The notes beneath the pieces are model-generated. The model had not been told where the DNA came from, did not search any database, and saw only the letters and a list, made by a program, of their open reading frames with translations. From an uncultured Bacillus sp. (GTDB lineage Bacteria; Bacillota; Bacilli; Bacillales; Cytobacillaceae): a stretch of DNA of 22,984 nt. Below are positions 16,108 to 22,984 of this stretch, one piece after another. Both the position numbers and the translations under genes were made by a program. The stretch covers positions 1-22,984 of the forward strand of contig CALGSR010000027.1 in NCBI GenBank assembly GCA_937902115.1. Direction: 5' to 3'. Positions within the stretch are counted from its first letter, which is position 1. Every line of letters begins with the position of its first letter.

Positions 16108-16413
16108 TTACTTTACTGGACCTTTCGTGATTTCTGTAAGCTTAGAATTGATGGCAAAGATTTTTGCGTTGACGTCTGTGATTCCAAAGCCAGCTAATCT
16201 TTTAGCATGCATATCGATATATTTTTCAGCAGTTGCTTTTGTTTCGAAAAGATAAATTCCACCGGATTCATTTGTTTCGGGACTTTCTGTCCAAATTTTC
16301 CATAGAAAGCCCTCTTCTTCATTGATGCTTTTTGCTAAATCTGAAAACGCCTCCGCCATTTCATCTCCAAATGGGCCATCCATTTTAAAATCCACTTGTA
16401 ATATGTATGCCAT
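16108..16413 (-). CDS. YdhR-like putative monooxygenase
   Basis: From ATG 16413 the protein has 101 residues, the length of E. coli YdhR, a small dimeric ferredoxin-like alpha-beta-barrel protein of the antibiotic-biosynthesis-monooxygenase type. Family motifs are clear: GPFGDEMAEAFSDLAKSINE, EGFLWKIWTESPET and SGGIYLFETKATAEKYIDMH. The start is decided by AAAGGAGA, seven to eight bases before 16413 but almost touching the upstream ATG 16419. The substrate is unknown, with aromatic or quinone compounds likely by analogy. It lies directly upstream of the VOC gene. Confidence 0.88.
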   Translation of the reverse strand: MAYILQVDFKMDGPFGDEMAEAFSDLAKSINEEEGFLWKIWTESPETNESGGIYLFETKATAEKYIDMHAKRLAGFGITDVNAKIFAINSKLTEITKGPVK

Positions 16414-16479
16414 ATTCATTCTCCTTTGTGTAAGTAATTGTTGTAAAATAGAATTCCCCTAGAACTTCCTTTACATGAT

Positions 16480-16710
16480 AAGATTCCGAAGAAAGTTTTT
16501 TTCTAAGGTACTTTCGTAAAGTTTGTTGTTAAAATCTAAAGGCCGATTTTAACGTAGAACAGCTATTTTCAGGTTTTCAATTCAGTTTGGAGCTCTTTTC
16601 TCTTCAAATAAATCTTGTCTCACATTGAAAACAAAGTCAAGCAACTTATATTTTTAAACTAAAAGCAACAATGTCTGAGAAAAGAGCCTTTTCTAAAGAA
16701 AAAGATTTTC
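16480..16710. repeat. Possible dispersed repeat with two hairpins
   Basis: This non-coding stretch holds GTTAAAATC (16528-16536) pairing with GATTTTAAC (16545-16553), and GCTCTTTTCTC (16592-16602) pairing with GAGAAAAGAGC (16677-16687) over a 74-nt loop. No ORF spans it. It resembles intergenic repeats I recall from Bacillus genomes, but no second copy is in this window. The edges are estimates. Confidence 0.4.
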
Positions 16711-16747
16711 ATCTGCACGATACGTGATTGTATAGGTTTTTGCCTAT

Positions 16748-16774
16748 GGGACGAGGAACCCGGAACCTTGTCCC
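16748..16774. repeat. 27-bp palindrome, copy at permease stop
   Basis: Arms GGGACGAGG and CCTTGTCCC flank the loop AACCCGGAA. It ends one base before the stop codon of the minus-strand ABC permease. It is identical to the copy at 20071 and one base different from that at 18895. Unlike a terminator, no T-run follows on the minus strand. Confidence 0.95.
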
Positions 16775-16775
16775 A

Positions 16776-17429
16776 TTAAAATTCTCTGTTTGTATAAAAA
16801 CGTAAAGAAATCAAGTAAGAAATCGTCCAGATGATGGCTAAAACGACAATCAAGAGCACGGTAAATCCCCCCTCCGATCCTTCCAGGAGCTGAACCAGTT
16901 TTTGACCGAACACCGATTGTTCATCATAAAACAAATTGGTAGCCGCGGCCGTTCCGCCAAGTATCAAGACAAAAAAGAGAATTAAATTAGGCATTTTTGA
17001 TTTCAGATAGCCAAAGCGGAAAATCAGCGGATAGGAAATAGAAAAAAAGATAATACCACTTGCAATCGCACTAACCACTCCCGCTTTTGTAAGTGGAATC
17101 TCATAGGGGATGGCAAACAAATTAACTCCTAAATAAAGGCATGAAAACCCAAGCACAGCATATAGAAGATAAACAAAAATGGAGAGGTATTTGGATAATA
17201 CAATCGTTTTCTTTTTAATAGGAAGGCTGATGAGAATGATATCGCTATTATTTTTATCCTCCAATGCACTAGCACCTAGGCCGAGTTGATAGGCAATAGC
17301 GATAATGCCAACGGTTATTCCCGTTGGACCTATGTTTGATAAGGTAAAGGCGAAAAAGATCATTAATAGAAGGGCCATGACAAATGACTTTTTTTGTATC
17401 AAAATGTCTTTTTTAATAAGATGAAACAT
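16776..17429 (-). CDS. ABC-2 type transporter permease
   Basis: A membrane protein of 217 residues with six hydrophobic segments (for example SFVMALLLMIFFAFTLSNIG and VLLIVVLAIIWTISYLISL). It forms an exporter with the ATPase encoded just upstream. I chose ATG 17429 because AAAAAGGAG precedes it at a normal distance. The start overlaps the ATPase 3' end by 17 nt, so the two are translationally coupled. An ATG at 17471 would add 14 residues inside the ATPase gene. The substrate is unknown. In the related Bacillus ytr and yhc operons the systems respond to cell-envelope stress. Confidence 0.9.
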   Translation of the reverse strand: MFHLIKKDILIQKKSFVMALLLMIFFAFTLSNIGPTGITVGIIAIAYQLGLGASALEDKNNSDIILISLPIKKKTIVLSKYLSIFVYLLYAVLGFSCLYLGVNLFAIPYEIPLTKAGVVSAIASGIIFFSISYPLIFRFGYLKSKMPNLILFFVLILGGTAAATNLFYDEQSVFGQKLVQLLEGSEGGFTVLLIVVLAIIWTISYLISLRFYTNREF

Positions 17430-18288
17430 ATTCCCCACTCCTTTTTGTAAAAAATAACATGATATCTTCAAGGGTTGGTTTTTCTAGCAAGATCGAACCT
17501 CCAAAACGGTCTTGAACATCTACTCTTTTAGCCAATGCCTCAAAGCCGTACCTGTTCAACTTTAACCCGATCCAGATATCCTGATTATCTGTATCCAGGA
17601 TTTCTTGATCCCCTTTCACCACACAATATTCCTCTATCAGTTCATCTTTTGCTTGACTTAAAATTATTTCGCCGTCATGGATCAACGTAATATAATCCGC
17701 TACTTTATCTAAATCAGATGTAATATGGGTGGAAAAAAATACGGATTTATTTTCGTCTTCTAACAGAGATTGCAGAATATCCAGCAGTTCTGAGCGTACA
17801 ATTGGATCCAACCCCGAAGTTGGTTCATCCATAATCAACAACTCTGCATGATGGGAAAGAGCAATTGCCAAGGAAAACTTCATCCTCATTCCCTTCGATA
17901 ATTGCTTAATTTGTTTCTTTAATGGCAGTTGAAAGTCTTTTACATATTTTTGAAAGGCCTCTTCATCCCATTGATGATAAAAAGGACGGATGATGTTTTT
18001 CATCTCTTGTACGGTGAGATCTTCATAATAGAAGTTCTCATCATAGACAAAGCCGATTTTCTCTTTTATTTCGATTTCATCTTTTTCATGATCCAAATTA
18101 AAGACTTTTATGAAACCGCTGTCCTTTTTGATTAAATTCATTATCAGTTTAATCGTGGTGCTCTTTCCTGCCCCATTGGGTCCGATAAACCCCATGATAT
18201 AGCCGCGTTCCAAAGAAATGTTGACATTTTTCAATGAAAAATCCTTATAGTTTTTACATAGATTGGTTATTTCGAGAATATTGTTCAT
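17413..18288 (-). CDS. ABC transporter ATP-binding protein (YtrB/YhcH type)
   Basis: A 291-residue ATPase subunit. Visible are Walker A GPNGAGKST (36-44), a signature LSKGM in place of LSGGQ, Walker B LLIMDEPTSGLDP and the switch histidine in STHITSD. About 75 residues follow the ATPase core, as in ytr/yhc-type exporters. ATG 18288 is set by GAGGAG eight bases upstream, while the GTG at 18297 is too close to it. The gene starts 5 nt after the GntR stop and overlaps the permease start. The three genes form one operon behind the operator-promoter at 18685-18732. Confidence 0.93.
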   Translation of the reverse strand: MNNILEITNLCKNYKDFSLKNVNISLERGYIMGFIGPNGAGKSTTIKLIMNLIKKDSGFIKVFNLDHEKDEIEIKEKIGFVYDENFYYEDLTVQEMKNIIRPFYHQWDEEAFQKYVKDFQLPLKKQIKQLSKGMRMKFSLAIALSHHAELLIMDEPTSGLDPIVRSELLDILQSLLEDENKSVFFSTHITSDLDKVADYITLIHDGEIILSQAKDELIEEYCVVKGDQEILDTDNQDIWIGLKLNRYGFEALAKRVDVQDRFGGSILLEKPTLEDIMLFFTKRSGEYVSSY

Positions 18289-18293
18289 TCTTC

Positions 18294-18665
18294 TCACTCC
18301 TCATAAATCAGTTCCAGTATTTCTTTTAATTCTGCTAACGAAAGACCGATTAGCTTTCCCGTTTCAACGGCTTCTGTCATCCGTTCTTCCACTAACTTGA
18401 TTTTCGCCTCCCGCAGCATCTCTTTATTAACGGATGCGACAAAAGATCCTTTTCCAGCCACCGTCACGATAAAGCCATCCTTTTCCAGATCGTTATACGC
18501 TCGTTTTGTCGTAATCACACTAATTTTTAACTCCTTCGCTAAATTCCGAATTGAAGGCAGTGATTCCGACTCTGCTAGTTCCCCCCTAACGATATAGTCT
18601 TTAATCTGGTTCACAATCTGGAGATAAATGGGCTCATCCGATGAATTAGAGATTAGTATATTCAC
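18294..18665 (-). CDS. GntR family regulator, YtrA subfamily
   Basis: A short GntR repressor of 123 residues from GTG 18665. The winged HTH (about 10-75) reads PIYLQIVNQIKDYIVRGEL, LPSIRNLAKELKISVITTKR and AYNDLEKDGFIVTVAGKGSF. Only a small C-terminal helical dimerisation segment follows, as in YtrA. AAAGGG lies eight bases before GTG 18665 but two bases before ATG 18671, so the GTG is preferred. It probably represses its own operon through the 15-bp inverted repeat covering the promoter. Confidence 0.9.
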   Translation of the reverse strand: MNILISNSSDEPIYLQIVNQIKDYIVRGELAESESLPSIRNLAKELKISVITTKRAYNDLEKDGFIVTVAGKGSFVASVNKEMLREAKIKLVEERMTEAVETGKLIGLSLAELKEILELIYEE

Positions 18666-18684
18666 AATCATTACCCTTTCATCC

Positions 18685-18732
18685 GTTATATCTGTATATA
18701 CCGATTATATACAGATATAACAGTCATGTCAA
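18685..18732 (-). promoter_or_regulatory. SigA promoter and GntR/YtrA operator
   Basis: On the minus strand TTGACA (18727-18732) and TATAAT (18704-18709) are perfect sigma A hexamers separated by exactly 17 bp. A perfect 15-bp inverted repeat, GTTATATCTGTATAT at 18685-18699 and its complement at 18707-18721, is centred on the -10 with a 7-bp gap. One arm fills most of the spacer and the other covers the predicted start site. This is an autorepression layout for the GntR gene that follows. Confidence 0.92.
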
Positions 18733-18894
18733 TAGGTGGGAAATCATTGAATCTGAAAAAACTAGAAAGTTTTCTGACATTCTTTAATTTCTTATGTCCA
18801 TAATGCAAAACGATCGCCTATTCCTAAGAATGGCGCTCGTTCGTATGATTGAAACCCGAATAACAATCATTTTAGATTAATAGCAGCAAATGGC

Positions 18895-18921
18895 GGGACA
18901 AGGAACCCGGAACCTTGTCCC
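18895..18921. repeat. 27-bp palindrome, copy at aquaporin stop
   Basis: Arms GGGACAAGG and CCTTGTCCC are perfectly complementary here, flanking AACCCGGAA. It ends six bases before the stop codon of the minus-strand MIP gene. Confidence 0.95.
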
Positions 18922-18927
18922 CCCATC

Positions 18928-19695
18928 CTAACTAATCCCCTTCGTTTTAACTGATTCTTTCATATTTGATAAAGGAAATTCTCTTGAACTAGCAATCATC
19001 TTATATGTAAATGCTGCTGCAATTGCACCAATTACCGGCCCAATAAAATAGATAGCAAACTGACTCCAAATGATGTTTCCATCTAATAAACTGCTGACTA
19101 GGTAAGGTCCAAATGCTCTGGCTGGATTAAAGGCGGCTCCGGTTGCACCACCGGCTAACATAATAATTCCCCCTGCCGTTAAACCGATCGCAATGCCTTC
19201 CAATCCTTTATGAGCCCTTTGATCTACAGCTGTTCCCATAATGACAAAAATTAAGATGAAAGTTGCGATTGCTTCAACCGCAATTCCTTGAAGATAACCT
19301 GTTGACATTCCAAGACCAGGTGCCCCTAAATTCCCTAAAGTTACACCGTCCATACCCAAAATAACCACAATTCCAAAGGCCCCTACAATACCGCCAACGA
19401 ATTGCGCGATAAGATATGCAGGTACTTCTTTCCAGGGGAAGTTGCCCGTTGATGCTAAACCAATCGTTACAGCCGGATTAATATGCCCTCCTGTAAATTT
19501 TCCTATTGTATAAATCATCGCCATGATTGTAATGGCATGAGCAAATGCGACAATCCCCACATCAGCTAAGGTTGCCCCATTTCCATTCGCTACAATAATT
19601 CCGTTATATGCTGCTGTTCCAGCACCAATAAGGATCAATAAAGCAGTACCAATCCCTTCAGCAATACTTCTTTTTAATAGATTTGTGTTTTTCAT
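18928..19695 (-). CDS. MIP family channel (aquaporin)
   Basis: A 255-residue channel with six membrane helices and two half-helices bearing the NPA motifs (GGHINPAV and GAAFNPARAFGP). It allows passive flow of water or small neutral solutes. After the second NPA the sequence is RAFGP rather than the RDxGPR of glycerol facilitators, so it is nearer to aquaporins. The helix-5 selectivity position, His in AqpZ, lies in the small/aliphatic sequence TAGGIIMLAGGATG, which suggests a wider pore like plant TIPs. GGAAGGAG seven bases upstream sets ATG 19695; ATG 19716 lacks one. No glpK or glpD is adjacent. Confidence 0.9.
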   Translation of the reverse strand: MKNTNLLKRSIAEGIGTALLILIGAGTAAYNGIIVANGNGATLADVGIVAFAHAITIMAMIYTIGKFTGGHINPAVTIGLASTGNFPWKEVPAYLIAQFVGGIVGAFGIVVILGMDGVTLGNLGAPGLGMSTGYLQGIAVEAIATFILIFVIMGTAVDQRAHKGLEGIAIGLTAGGIIMLAGGATGAAFNPARAFGPYLVSSLLDGNIIWSQFAIYFIGPVIGAIAAAFTYKMIASSREFPLSNMKESVKTKGIS

Positions 19696-19970
19696 TACTG
19701 GACTCCTTCCAAACATTTACCAATCTCTACTTAGAATTAATCAAGGTAGAGTGGTTCGATATTTCATTTGCACATGATTATTCATGTTAAACACTTGATA
19801 ATTACAGCAGACCTATAATGATTATTAGCAGCATCCATGCACAGGTCATGTTAATGTATGGAAAATATTACCTCCCCTCTCAAAGATAGATTAACGGCCA
19901 TTTCTGAAAATAATATGAAATTTACCAGTATTTACAAGGTATTAATATTTAAAACGAACCAAGTAAAATA
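19696..19970. promoter_or_regulatory. Upstream region of the MIP gene
   Basis: A 275-bp AT-rich non-coding stretch that must hold the MIP-gene promoter. I see only a short near-palindrome, CATGATTATTCATG at about 19776-19789, and no convincing -35/-10 pair. Confidence 0.3.
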
Positions 19971-20008
19971 AAAAGAGCGCTATTCTTTGCGGAATAGCGC
20001 TCTTTTGT
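19971..20008 (-). terminator. Terminator of the PurF-like gene
   Basis: Perfect 15-bp arms (19971-19985 and 19992-20006, core AGAGCGCTATTC) with a 6-nt loop. On the minus strand the stem runs into TTTTTATTTTA, a good T-tract. It lies about 95 bp after the PurF-like stop. The plus strand also ends in TTTT, so it may work both ways. Confidence 0.88.
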
Positions 20009-20070
20009 AAAAAAGTGAATTACTATAGCAACTCCAATAATCGTTCGATCAGCGGGCAGCCTCCTATGAT

Positions 20071-20097
20071 GGGACGAGGAACCCGGAACCTTGTCCC
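20071..20097. repeat. 27-bp palindrome, copy at PurF-like stop
   Basis: Identical to the copy at 16748-16774. It ends two bases before the stop codon of the PurF-like gene and lies between the gene and its own terminator, as an inserted element would. Confidence 0.95.
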
Positions 20098-20099
20098 AT

Positions 20100-21485
20100 T
20101 TATTTTTTTAGTGATTTCATATATTCTGTTTCGTAGTCGTACAATGGAGTTGGGTACTCGCCTGTAAAATAACACATACATAATCCTTTGTATGGAGCGT
20201 CGAAATTTAATCCAATCGCATTGATTGTTCCATCAACACTTAGAAATTCAAGACTATCCGCGCCAATGATTTCTCTGATTTCTGCAATAGAATGGTCCGC
20301 TGCAATTAATTGATTCCGGTCTGTGACGTCAATTCCATAAAAGTCCGGAAAACAAAAAGTAGGTGAAGCAATTCTCATATGCACTTCAGTCGCACCAGCA
20401 TCACGCAACAGTTGTACGATGTACTTACTTGTTGTGCCGCGAACGATTGAATCATCGATGACCACGACTTTTTTCCCTTTCACAACCCCGCTCACGGCTG
20501 ATAATTTCATTCGCACCCCTAACTCACGCAAGGCTTGAGTGGGCTGAATGAAGGTTCTCGCAATATATTGGTTCTTCACTAATCCCATTTCATAAGGAAT
20601 CCCGCTTTGTTCCGCATAACCGCTTGCGGCTGACAAGGAGGAGTTGGGTACGCCAATGACAACATCGGCTTCGGCAGGTGCTTCTTTCGCTAACATTCGG
20701 CCCATGCTTTTACGTGCTGTATGTACATTCACACCCGCAATATTTGAATCTGGACGGGCAAAGTAGATGTATTCCATGGAATCGATAGACATCGTCGTCT
20801 CTTCCGTAAATTTTTCAATCCGGTAACGTTCATGATTGACGATCACCATTTCTCCGGGTTCAATCGTACGGATAAACTTCGCACCCACCACATCAAATGC
20901 ACAGGTTTCACTTGCAAGTATATAAGCGCCATTTGACAATTGTCCGAGTGATAGCGGCCGAAAGCCATTCGGATCCAGTGCTCCAATCATTTCATTAGGG
21001 GTTAAAATTAAAAAGGAAAAAGCCCCTTTGATCTTATTCAAACTTTCTTTCACCCGTTCGATTAAGGTGTCTTTTTTACAGCGGCGAATCAAATGCATTA
21101 AAATTTCTGCATCTGAATTTGAAAAAAAGATAGCACCTTCCTCTTCTAATTCCTTTCGCAATGTCACTGCGTTTGTAAGGTTTCCACTATGGGCTAAAGC
21201 AAGTTCCTCATCATGGAATTTAAAAATAAAAGGTTCAATATTTCTCACTCCATTAATACCATCCGTGCTGTAGAGAGTATGACCGATGGCCGCTTCCCCT
21301 TTTAAACGATCAATTTGCCGTTCCTCTTTGAATACATCCGTAAGCAGGCCTAAACCCTGATGTCCTTTTAAATTCCCATCTTGACTCACAACGATTCCTG
21401 CACCTTCTTGGCCTCTATGCTGTAAACTATGTAATCCGAAATAACATAGGCGAGCTGCATCTGAAATGTTCCATACACCAAACAA
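20100..21485 (-). CDS. PurF-like protein lacking the glutaminase nucleophile
   Basis: Homologue of glutamine PRPP amidotransferase, the enzyme making phosphoribosylamine for purine synthesis. From TTG 21485 it has 461 residues. AAGGGAGG lies seven bases before this TTG, and in the PurF alignment it occupies the codons that should encode the propeptide and catalytic Cys (CGVFG). Even the longer TTG 21503 start gives GDSLFGVW with Asp at the Cys position, and TGA lies in frame just upstream. The glutamine-site Arg (GHVRY in B. subtilis) is Leu71 (GHTLY) and the Asn (AHNG) is Ser100 (AHSG). Three Fe-S ligand positions are changed (Asp235, Asp381, altered CxxC near 436). The PRPP loop VVVIDDSIVRGTT (341-353) and KNQYIARTFIQP are intact. 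It stands alone, outside any pur operon. Confidence 0.88.
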   Translation of the reverse strand: MFGVWNISDAARLCYFGLHSLQHRGQEGAGIVVSQDGNLKGHQGLGLLTDVFKEERQIDRLKGEAAIGHTLYSTDGINGVRNIEPFIFKFHDEELALAHSGNLTNAVTLRKELEEEGAIFFSNSDAEILMHLIRRCKKDTLIERVKESLNKIKGAFSFLILTPNEMIGALDPNGFRPLSLGQLSNGAYILASETCAFDVVGAKFIRTIEPGEMVIVNHERYRIEKFTEETTMSIDSMEYIYFARPDSNIAGVNVHTARKSMGRMLAKEAPAEADVVIGVPNSSLSAASGYAEQSGIPYEMGLVKNQYIARTFIQPTQALRELGVRMKLSAVSGVVKGKKVVVIDDSIVRGTTSKYIVQLLRDAGATEVHMRIASPTFCFPDFYGIDVTDRNQLIAADHSIAEIREIIGADSLEFLSVDGTINAIGLNFDAPYKGLCMCYFTGEYPTPLYDYETEYMKSLKK

Positions 21486-21891
21486 GGAATCGCCTCCCTT
21501 CAATAATAATTCGTCTCAAACCTCTTTAATGCGAATAGATTTTATTAGAACTTTCACTCAAAGCTATCCTTATAGCCTGTTATTTAGTTTTTCTCCTTAC
21601 AGCATGGTTATGCATGGATGATCTTTTTTTCCCTTTAAGAGACGTAGTTCCTACCTATCCCTCACTCAAATAGATGCCTGCTTCTAATTAATGCCGTTCA
21701 TGAGTGACCGTCACGCGGATTCTCGATGACTGACGGGAACTTGAAACACTCTCGACAGACCGGCACAGGAGGCCCCGCTGTCTGTCGGGAACTTGAACCA
21801 ATCCTATCGGAGAAAGACTGCATTCATTTTACTCGAAAAAGAAAAATATCTGCAACTCGTAAGACTTCAGCAAATAAATATCCATCTTGGG
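21486..21891. other. Intergenic region with 52-bp imperfect tandem repeat
   Basis: Two units of 52 bp (21706-21757 and 21758-21809) share GACCG-CAC at the left and CGGGAACTTGAA in the middle to right, with substitutions between. The junction also forms an inverted repeat (CGACAGAC 21753-21760 with GTCTGTCG 21780-21787). The region is more GC-rich than its surroundings and lies about 220 bp upstream of the PurF-like start. No purine riboswitch is recognisable, nor a convincing pair of PurR boxes. Confidence 0.55.
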
Positions 21892-22431
21892 CTAAGCTCT
21901 CATCGCCTCCAAAATCTTCCCTAAGAAATCTATTTGCAGTTTATATTGATCAAGCATGTTTTGAAAAGTAAGCTTGGTTAATTCATTGATCTCGATAAAC
22001 TGTGACTTTATCCTTTGGCCCTCTTCAACTTTCTTCATTTCTTTTTGTAGCTCTTGAATTTGTTCTTCCAGCGCTGCAATGATTGCGTTTGGATCTGCCT
22101 CGTGATTCGGCAAATTCAGCATCGATAACCCAGTATATAATTGTACCGGATAATGAACGGATGTTTGACAAAAGGAATCAACCAATAACTTCTTATATTC
22201 CTTTTCTCCTTCATCGGTAATTTCATAAATGGCTTTTACACGATGACCTGTTGATTCTACACTTGCTACTTTAACAAATCCCTCTTTATCCATTTTCTTT
22301 AATGCATGATAAATCGAACCGGGCAGGATTCCTGCCCAACTATCCATTTGACTTTCTTGCATAAGCTGTTGCATCTCATAACCAGACATTGGTTTCGTCC
22401 GCAGCATCCCTAACACCATTAGTCGTGTCAC
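21892..22431 (-). CDS. PadR family transcriptional regulator
   Basis: A 179-residue PadR regulator from GTG 22431. The winged HTH (about 1-80) reads TRLMVLGMLRTKPMSGYEMQ, ILPGSIYHALKKMDKEGFV and IYEITDEGEKEYKKLL. The C-terminal dimerisation part is a long coiled coil (AALEEQIQELQKEMKKVEEG) plus a final helix, as in subfamily Vir/PadR-like members. GAGGTG upstream favours GTG 22431; ATG 22446 has no Shine-Dalgarno. A promoter covered by an inverted repeat lies directly upstream, implying autoregulation. The inducer is unknown. Confidence 0.9.
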   Translation of the reverse strand: MTRLMVLGMLRTKPMSGYEMQQLMQESQMDSWAGILPGSIYHALKKMDKEGFVKVASVESTGHRVKAIYEITDEGEKEYKKLLVDSFCQTSVHYPVQLYTGLSMLNLPNHEADPNAIIAALEEQIQELQKEMKKVEEGQRIKSQFIEINELTKLTFQNMLDQYKLQIDFLGKILEAMRA

Positions 22432-22462
22432 ATTACACCTCAACATTAATTATTCAACTTTA

Positions 22463-22505
22463 ACTATTATGGTAAAAATATAACACTACCATTTAGTAAT
22501 GTAAA
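22463..22505 (-). promoter_or_regulatory. SigA promoter and probable PadR operator
   Basis: On the minus strand TTTACA (22500-22505) and TATATT (22477-22482) are spaced by 17 bp. An imperfect inverted repeat, ACTATTATGGTA (22463-22474) and TACCATTTAGT (22487-22497), has its arms on both sides of the -10. It drives the PadR gene and fits an autorepressor site, although the classical PadR half-site is ATGT/ACAT. Confidence 0.75.
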
Positions 22506-22511
22506 TAAAAT

Positions 22512-22984
22512 CTATTTCATGTCCGTTCGTTCAAATTTAAAAAAGCAATGAGAATCCCCATTTGATAGAAGCTGAGGCCGTGTAAACTTTACCCCATGAC
22601 GATGAGGGAACAACAAATCCCCCCAAATATTATCCATCTCACATAGAAGGGGCATGACTTCCAGTGCTTGATGCTGCCTGAAAAAGTCAAAGTAGAAACA
22701 TTTTTTTATATGCAAATGATAGGATTGTTCATTATCCTTTTCGATATGATGAGTGAAATTCTGGTTTCCATAGGCCTTCAATTGTTTCGTCTTCGATATT
22801 TTCACAATGATTTTGAAAGGCTTTCGATCAAAAAACAAATACAATTTCATGAAAAATTGCTGTTTCTTCTTTGTTCTGTCGATTAAATAAAAGCGGAGAA
22901 TATCTTCCCAATTATCATATCCATCCTTTTTCAAAACCCGATACGCAGCAAGGATCATTGATGTAAAAATTAAATTAACCTCTG
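22512..22984 (-). CDS. ATC-hydrolase-like protein, 5' end outside window
   Basis: At least 157 codons are open to the window edge, so the gene starts upstream of this window. The visible start-like ATG 22958 is internal, because EVNLIFTS precedes it in frame. The C-terminal pattern CFYFDFFRQHQALEVMPLLC, MDNIWGDLLF and HGVKFTRPQLLSNGDSHCFF matches the family named for L-2-amino-thiazoline-4-carboxylate hydrolase (the enzyme opening ATC on the way to L-cysteine). Many members are uncharacterised, so the substrate is uncertain. It lies upstream of the PadR gene on the same strand with a promoter between them. Confidence 0.75.
   Translation of the reverse strand, partial: EVNLIFTSMILAAYRVLKKDGYDNWEDILRFYLIDRTKKKQQFFMKLYLFFDRKPFKIIVKISKTKQLKAYGNQNFTHHIEKDNEQSYHLHIKKCFYFDFFRQHQALEVMPLLCEMDNIWGDLLFPHRHGVKFTRPQLLSNGDSHCFFKFERTDMK

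Noticed and set aside
21504..21560. PurR box or purine riboswitch upstream of the PurF-like gene
   Set aside because: Only a single weak CGAAT match was seen, with no paired PurBox and no purine aptamer consensus.
21726..21971. Plus-strand 81-codon ORF over the tandem repeat and padR end
   Set aside because: It runs through a non-coding repeat and the antisense of padR, has low complexity and no ribosome binding site.

Overview
The window looks like chromosome of a low-GC, spore-forming Bacillaceae (Bacillus sensu lato). The grounds are a complete GerA-type germinant-receptor operon, a ydaO-type c-di-AMP riboswitch in front of kimA, AGGAGG-type ribosome binding sites, and a long GC-rich inverted repeat of a kind I recall as common in Bacillus genomes. 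No phage, IS transposase, CRISPR array, rRNA or tRNA was seen.

Layout. 1-1.6 kb: a broken HD-domain alarmone hydrolase gene and two small membrane-protein genes. 1.76-5.5 kb: germinant-receptor operon (A, B, C subunits) on the minus strand. 5.8-7.5 kb: a long, unusual ATP-sulfurylase-like gene. 7.6-7.7 kb: a cluster of short palindromic repeats. 7.8-9.4 kb: a membrane protein and a DUF3231 protein, convergent. 9.6-11.6 kb: a LysR regulator followed by a branched-chain aminotransferase. 11.7-12.8 kb: a gene graveyard, with a truncated and frameshifted AcoR-like regulator and the last 32 codons of a short-chain dehydrogenase. 13.1-15.3 kb: promoter, c-di-AMP riboswitch, terminator and the kimA potassium importer. 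15.3-16.8 kb: repeat elements around a VOC protein and a YdhR-like monooxygenase. 16.8-18.7 kb: an autoregulated GntR(YtrA)-ABC ATPase-permease operon. 18.9-19.7 kb: a MIP-family channel. 20.1-21.5 kb: a PurF-like protein. 21.9-23.0 kb: a PadR regulator and the 3' part of an ATC-hydrolase-like gene.

Most notable points. (1) The PurF-like gene keeps its PRPP-binding half but has lost the glutaminase nucleophile: the Shine-Dalgarno lies where the Cys codon should be, and Arg and Asn of the glutamine site are replaced. (2) The Sat-like protein lacks the Arg of the QTRN sulfate motif and carries a roughly 170-residue C-terminal extension that is not an APS kinase. (3) A 27-bp palindrome sits 1-6 bp after the stop codons of three separate minus-strand genes, with relatives after sat. 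(4) Two regulator genes (GntR, PadR) have clear promoters overlapped by large inverted repeats, which suggests autorepression. (5) Three decaying genes can be reconstructed from the sequence.
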